64,000 nt of DNA, taken from positions 812,041-876,040 of the forward strand of contig NZ_CP117180.1 in NCBI RefSeq assembly GCF_033971325.1. The letters are read 5' to 3'. The translations under genes were made by a program, and so were the position numbers. Shown in pieces: positions 61,052 to 64,000 of the stretch (within the stretch, counting starts at the first letter, position 1; every line of letters begins with the position of its first letter). Below the pieces are notes generated by a model. The model ran no database searches. It was not told the origin of the DNA and saw only the letters and a program-made list of their open reading frames with translations. This stretch comes from Hydrogenobacter sp. T-2 (GTDB lineage: Bacteria > Aquificota > Aquificia > Aquificales > Aquificaceae).

Positions 61052-62252
61052 TTTTACCCACCTCTATTAAATTATTAACTCTGACCTTACCAGTAAGCAA
61101 GTCCTCCATAAGCCCCTGCTTTAACCTCCTAAGTTTTTCTTTATAATTTTGTTCCTTTTCTATAGCCTTGTCAACTTGTGAAAGAATTTCAGCAATGCGT
61201 TGCTGTTCGGGAAAAGGGGGGAAAGGAATATCAATTTTTGAATATTCCGAAATCCAAAATCTTTTATGCTCGCTCCCGGGTTTTAATGTTATAGTTTGTA
61301 ATAAATTGAATACGAAAAATAAATTTATATTGTTGTTAGCAGGCTTTAAAATTTTTAGGGCTGAAGACTTTACTTTAAAAGGAAAATTCACAAACCTACT
61401 CTCTGTAGTAAAATCGTCAAAAATTATTGCAGGAACATTTTCATAGATCCCCGTAGTTTCATCAGTATAACCTAAAATAAAGGTTTTACCTGCTGTCAAT
61501 ACAGGAACACCATGTTTGGGATCATATTTTTCATTTCTTACTATATATTTCCATGGTTGTTCATATTTAATTACCTCTCCCAACTTTACTACTTCCCACT
61601 CAACTGGTATTCTTCCCACTGGTGAATCCTTAAACTTGTGAGTTTTTTCGCTTCTTATATTTCCCTCTTCATCAATACCCTTAGTAAGTAATTCCTGCAT
61701 CAAGCCCTGCTTTATTCTTTTGTATTTTTCTATAATCTTGTCTGTCTTTTCTATGGCATTGTCAACTGTCTCAAGAATTTCAGCTATTTTTTGCTGTTCG
61801 GGAAGTGGGGGAAGTAAAAAATCAAAAGTCATTAAAGCTGAATAATTTAAAACCTCTCTAACACTCCCTGCTGTATTGCTAATAACCTGATTGTTAAATC
61901 GCTTTGTTTGTGTATAATATTTAAAGAATTTTGGAATTAATTTATCTTTATGAGTTTTAAAAACAATATACATTGGACTTATAATTCCCGTTAAAGAAGT
62001 TTCGTTTAATGCTATTGAACCAACATTAATTCTTGCAGGATTATAAGCAAAATGTAGGTATCTTACTATCTTATAATTTCGAGTGTTTTTACTTGCTAAT
62101 AATCGTCCAAAAAATTCATCTTGCAAGATAAGTCCCGAATTATTTGAAATAGTAAAAACATTAAAATATAGATTTCTATGATTTCTTTCTTTTGTTTCTT
62201 CCAAAACCTCCCCCAACTTAACCCTTTTCCACCCATCTGGCAACTTTTCCAT
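61041..62252 (-). CDS. hsdS: Type I restriction system specificity subunit
   Basis: 403 residues. Two target-recognition domains (about 1-150 and 205-350) each followed by a conserved helix: 'PPLPEQQKIAEILETVDNAIEKTDKIIEKY' and 'PFPEQQRIAEILSQVDKAIEKEQNYKEKL'. Each helix ends in a similar 'RLKQGLMEDLLTGK'-type tail, forming the internal repeat of HsdS. The two TRDs read a split DNA site whose sequence cannot be derived here. Starts five bases after hsdM ends. Confidence 0.95.
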   Translation of the reverse strand: MEKLPDGWKRVKLGEVLEETKERNHRNLYFNVFTISNNSGLILQDEFFGRLLASKNTRNYKIVRYLHFAYNPARINVGSIALNETSLTGIISPMYIVFKTHKDKLIPKFFKYYTQTKRFNNQVISNTAGSVREVLNYSALMTFDFLLPPLPEQQKIAEILETVDNAIEKTDKIIEKYKRIKQGLMQELLTKGIDEEGNIRSEKTHKFKDSPVGRIPVEWEVVKLGEVIKYEQPWKYIVRNEKYDPKHGVPVLTAGKTFILGYTDETTGIYENVPAIIFDDFTTESRFVNFPFKVKSSALKILKPANNNINLFFVFNLLQTITLKPGSEHKRFWISEYSKIDIPFPPFPEQQRIAEILSQVDKAIEKEQNYKEKLRRLKQGLMEDLLTGKVRVNNLIEVGKNDV

Positions 62253-62257
62253 ATTTT

Positions 62258-64000
62258 TTAACCCCCATAATATCCTAACTTTTTCAAAAATTTCTCTAAT
62301 TCCTTAACCTCTTTATCTCTCTCCTCCCTTAATTCCACAAGAGAAACTTTATATTTATCCCAAAGATTTTCAAAAATTTTTACAAGCTCCTTTTTCTCTG
62401 CATTTAGGTATTTCTCAAGGTAGTTCTCAATGGTTAAATAAAACTTTTCTAAAATTAATTCCCTTGCTTCATCTTCGGTCAATTCTTCCCTTTTTTGGGC
62501 TATAAGTTCCTCAAGTTCCTTTTCTTTATTTTTAAGTTCTCTTTTAACTTTATTCAATTCTTTATTTTTTTCTTCAATTCTTTGATGTCGTTGCCATAGC
62601 TCTTTGATAGCTTCTCTTGCTGTATTAGATAATGGCTCATTGTTAAACTTGTATAGCCTCGTAACTAAATTATTGTTCCACTTTTCATTTTTGGGTAAAA
62701 GTAGAATATCTCTTATCTGTTCTTTTATGTAGTCCATTACTCTTTTTGCTGTTTTTTCTCCATATTCTTCTTCATCCCAATCCTCAACTTCTTCTAAAAT
62801 ATCACTAAGTTCTGCCTCAATCTGTGTAATCTTTTCTTCTATTTCTTCAATCTCTTGTAATTCAGATTTAAAAAACTTTTCTTTTATAATCTCATCCGTA
62901 ATTAGGTTTTTACTCCAGCCAACAGATATTATTGTTTTAAAATCATATTTCAAATCTTCCCACCAATTTACAAACACCCCAGCAATTTTAAACTCATCAA
63001 GCACACCAAGGGGAATAAGTTTTTCTTTTAGTCTCTTAATGCCTATATTTCTGAACCTCCATAAGTTATTATTTCCCTTGAGACTTTCTATTTCCTCCTT
63101 TATTTCCTCCCACCATTCCTTTAATTTTTTCATATGTTCAGATAATATTGACTTTAAATTTTCATTGTTTTCAATTATTTCCCTTATTTTGCTTTTGTCG
63201 TCTATAGTATATTCCAAATATTCGTCACTCTTTTCTCTTAGGAATGTATAAGGAGAAACGCCAAATTTCTTGAATGTTTCTCCATAAAGTTCTAATTCTT
63301 TTTTGGGCACACCACCGAAGAGATGGGCTCTTATGTCTTCTATTTCTGGGTCTGGAGAGTTATCTACATATCTACGAATATTTAAATTAAAATCATTTTC
63401 CTCTATTTCCTTAATATCTACAAGCCTTGAATATTTTGGAATTTCCCTTTTTTCATGAAAGACTGTGACAATCTTCTCAATATCCTCTGGTCTTAGATAG
63501 TTTTGATTTCTTCCCTCTCCATATTCTTTATCCGCATTTATAAAAAAGATTTTATTTTTTAAATGTTCTGGCTTGTTTTTATTAATAACAATTATGCAGG
63601 CTGGAATTCCCACATTATAAAAGAGTTTTGGTGGCAAGCCAATAATTGCTTCAATTAGGTCATCTTTTACTATTCCCTCTCTTATAATTTTTTCCTGTCC
63701 ACCTCTAAATAAAACTCCATGTGGCATGACTGTTGCCAAAATTCCATTATTTTTCAAACTTGCAATCATATGCTGCAAAAACATTAAATCTGCCTTTTTT
63801 CCTGTCTCAGGTGTAAATCCATATTTAAATCTTTGAGGAAATTGCATATTTGCACGAGAATAATTCTGTGAAAAAGGTGGATTTGCCAGTATTCTATCAA
63901 ATTGTTTTATGTATCCATTCTCTATAAATTGAGGGTTAGTTAAGGTGTCTTCGTTTTCAATGTGGGCATCTGGAATATCGTGAAGAATCATATTCATTTT
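62258..64000 (-). CDS. hsdM: Type I restriction system methylase subunit, N-terminus outside window
   Basis: The visible 580 residues begin in the middle of the methylase domain: 'MNMILHDIPDAHIENEDTL' and the catalytic N-P-P-F in 'ILANPPFSQNY' (N6-adenine type), then 'RFKYGFTPETGKKADLMFLQHMIASLKNNG' and 'IIGLPPKLFYNVGIPACIIVINK'. The SAM-binding region and N-terminal helical domain lie past base 64000; the ATG at 63997 is internal. The C-terminal 300 residues are an unusually long charged coiled coil compared with classical HsdM. Confidence 0.93.
   Translation of the reverse strand, partial: KMNMILHDIPDAHIENEDTLTNPQFIENGYIKQFDRILANPPFSQNYSRANMQFPQRFKYGFTPETGKKADLMFLQHMIASLKNNGILATVMPHGVLFRGGQEKIIREGIVKDDLIEAIIGLPPKLFYNVGIPACIIVINKNKPEHLKNKIFFINADKEYGEGRNQNYLRPEDIEKIVTVFHEKREIPKYSRLVDIKEIEENDFNLNIRRYVDNSPDPEIEDIRAHLFGGVPKKELELYGETFKKFGVSPYTFLREKSDEYLEYTIDDKSKIREIIENNENLKSILSEHMKKLKEWWEEIKEEIESLKGNNNLWRFRNIGIKRLKEKLIPLGVLDEFKIAGVFVNWWEDLKYDFKTIISVGWSKNLITDEIIKEKFFKSELQEIEEIEEKITQIEAELSDILEEVEDWDEEEYGEKTAKRVMDYIKEQIRDILLLPKNEKWNNNLVTRLYKFNNEPLSNTAREAIKELWQRHQRIEEKNKELNKVKRELKNKEKELEELIAQKREELTEDEARELILEKFYLTIENYLEKYLNAEKKELVKIFENLWDKYKVSLVELREERDKEVKELEKFLKKLGYYGG

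Overview
The window looks like chromosome of a thermophilic, chemolithotrophic bacterium of the Aquificaceae (Hydrogenobacter/Thermocrinis/Aquifex relatives). This is inferred from gene content and style: a split carB, heavy AGA/AGG and ATA codon use, very tight gene packing with 4-base start/stop overlaps, SCO1/Memo/GH57-DUF3536 proteins, and several promoters lying almost on top of start codons. No rRNA gene is present, so genus and species cannot be fixed from this sequence.

Layout. 1-13,105: valS (cut by the left edge), a thioredoxin-fold lipoprotein, thrC, a heptad-repeat PD-(D/E)XK protein, hemL, then a minus-strand operon tRNA-Val, accA, a GH57 glycosidase, pncB, rpoZ, a CopD-like protein and slt. 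13,111-17,825: gmk, asd, a JAMM protease and a Memo-type protein, then DUF503, an exported protein and trmI. 17,795-29,411: an unbroken minus-strand operon of eleven genes running AAA+ ATPase, rng, bamD, rsfS, a LapA-LapB fusion, an MglA-like GTPase, a PATAN/DUF4388-like protein, response regulator, histidine kinase, SCO1 and rsmG. 29,430-40,335: lplA-like, pgsA, Trm112-like, moaA/moaE, fliG-fliH-fliI, proA, a degenerate PIN protein, sulP, nadD and a fasciclin protein. 40,367-50,222: DUF523/DUF1722, the N-terminal half of carB, a DNA methyltransferase-nuclease fusion coupled to uvrA, a broken coiled-coil gene, a LOG-family protein, YihY and a lysine-aminomutase-like radical SAM enzyme.

50,272-53,147 is the accessory part: a Crp/Fnr regulator, a perfect GTGAC/GTCAC palindrome, an exported truncated hemoglobin, then about 800 bases without an intact gene. 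That stretch carries a ribbon-helix-helix antitoxin remnant, an array of five TACGG/CCGTA half-sites, a textbook sigma-70 promoter and, 20 bases after its -10 box, one copy of a 29-nt CRISPR-like repeat. An AbiEii-type nucleotidyltransferase with a small overlapping partner follows on the minus strand. No cas gene is visible in the window. This orphan promoter-repeat unit beside toxin-antitoxin genes is the most unusual thing here.

53,220-57,065 returns to housekeeping (zwf, gnd, a small unknown gene, murE). From about 57,100 to the right edge the DNA becomes clearly richer in A+T and encodes a type I restriction-modification system (a YgjP-like metallopeptidase, hsdR, hsdS, and hsdM running off the edge), most simply read as a horizontally acquired defence island.
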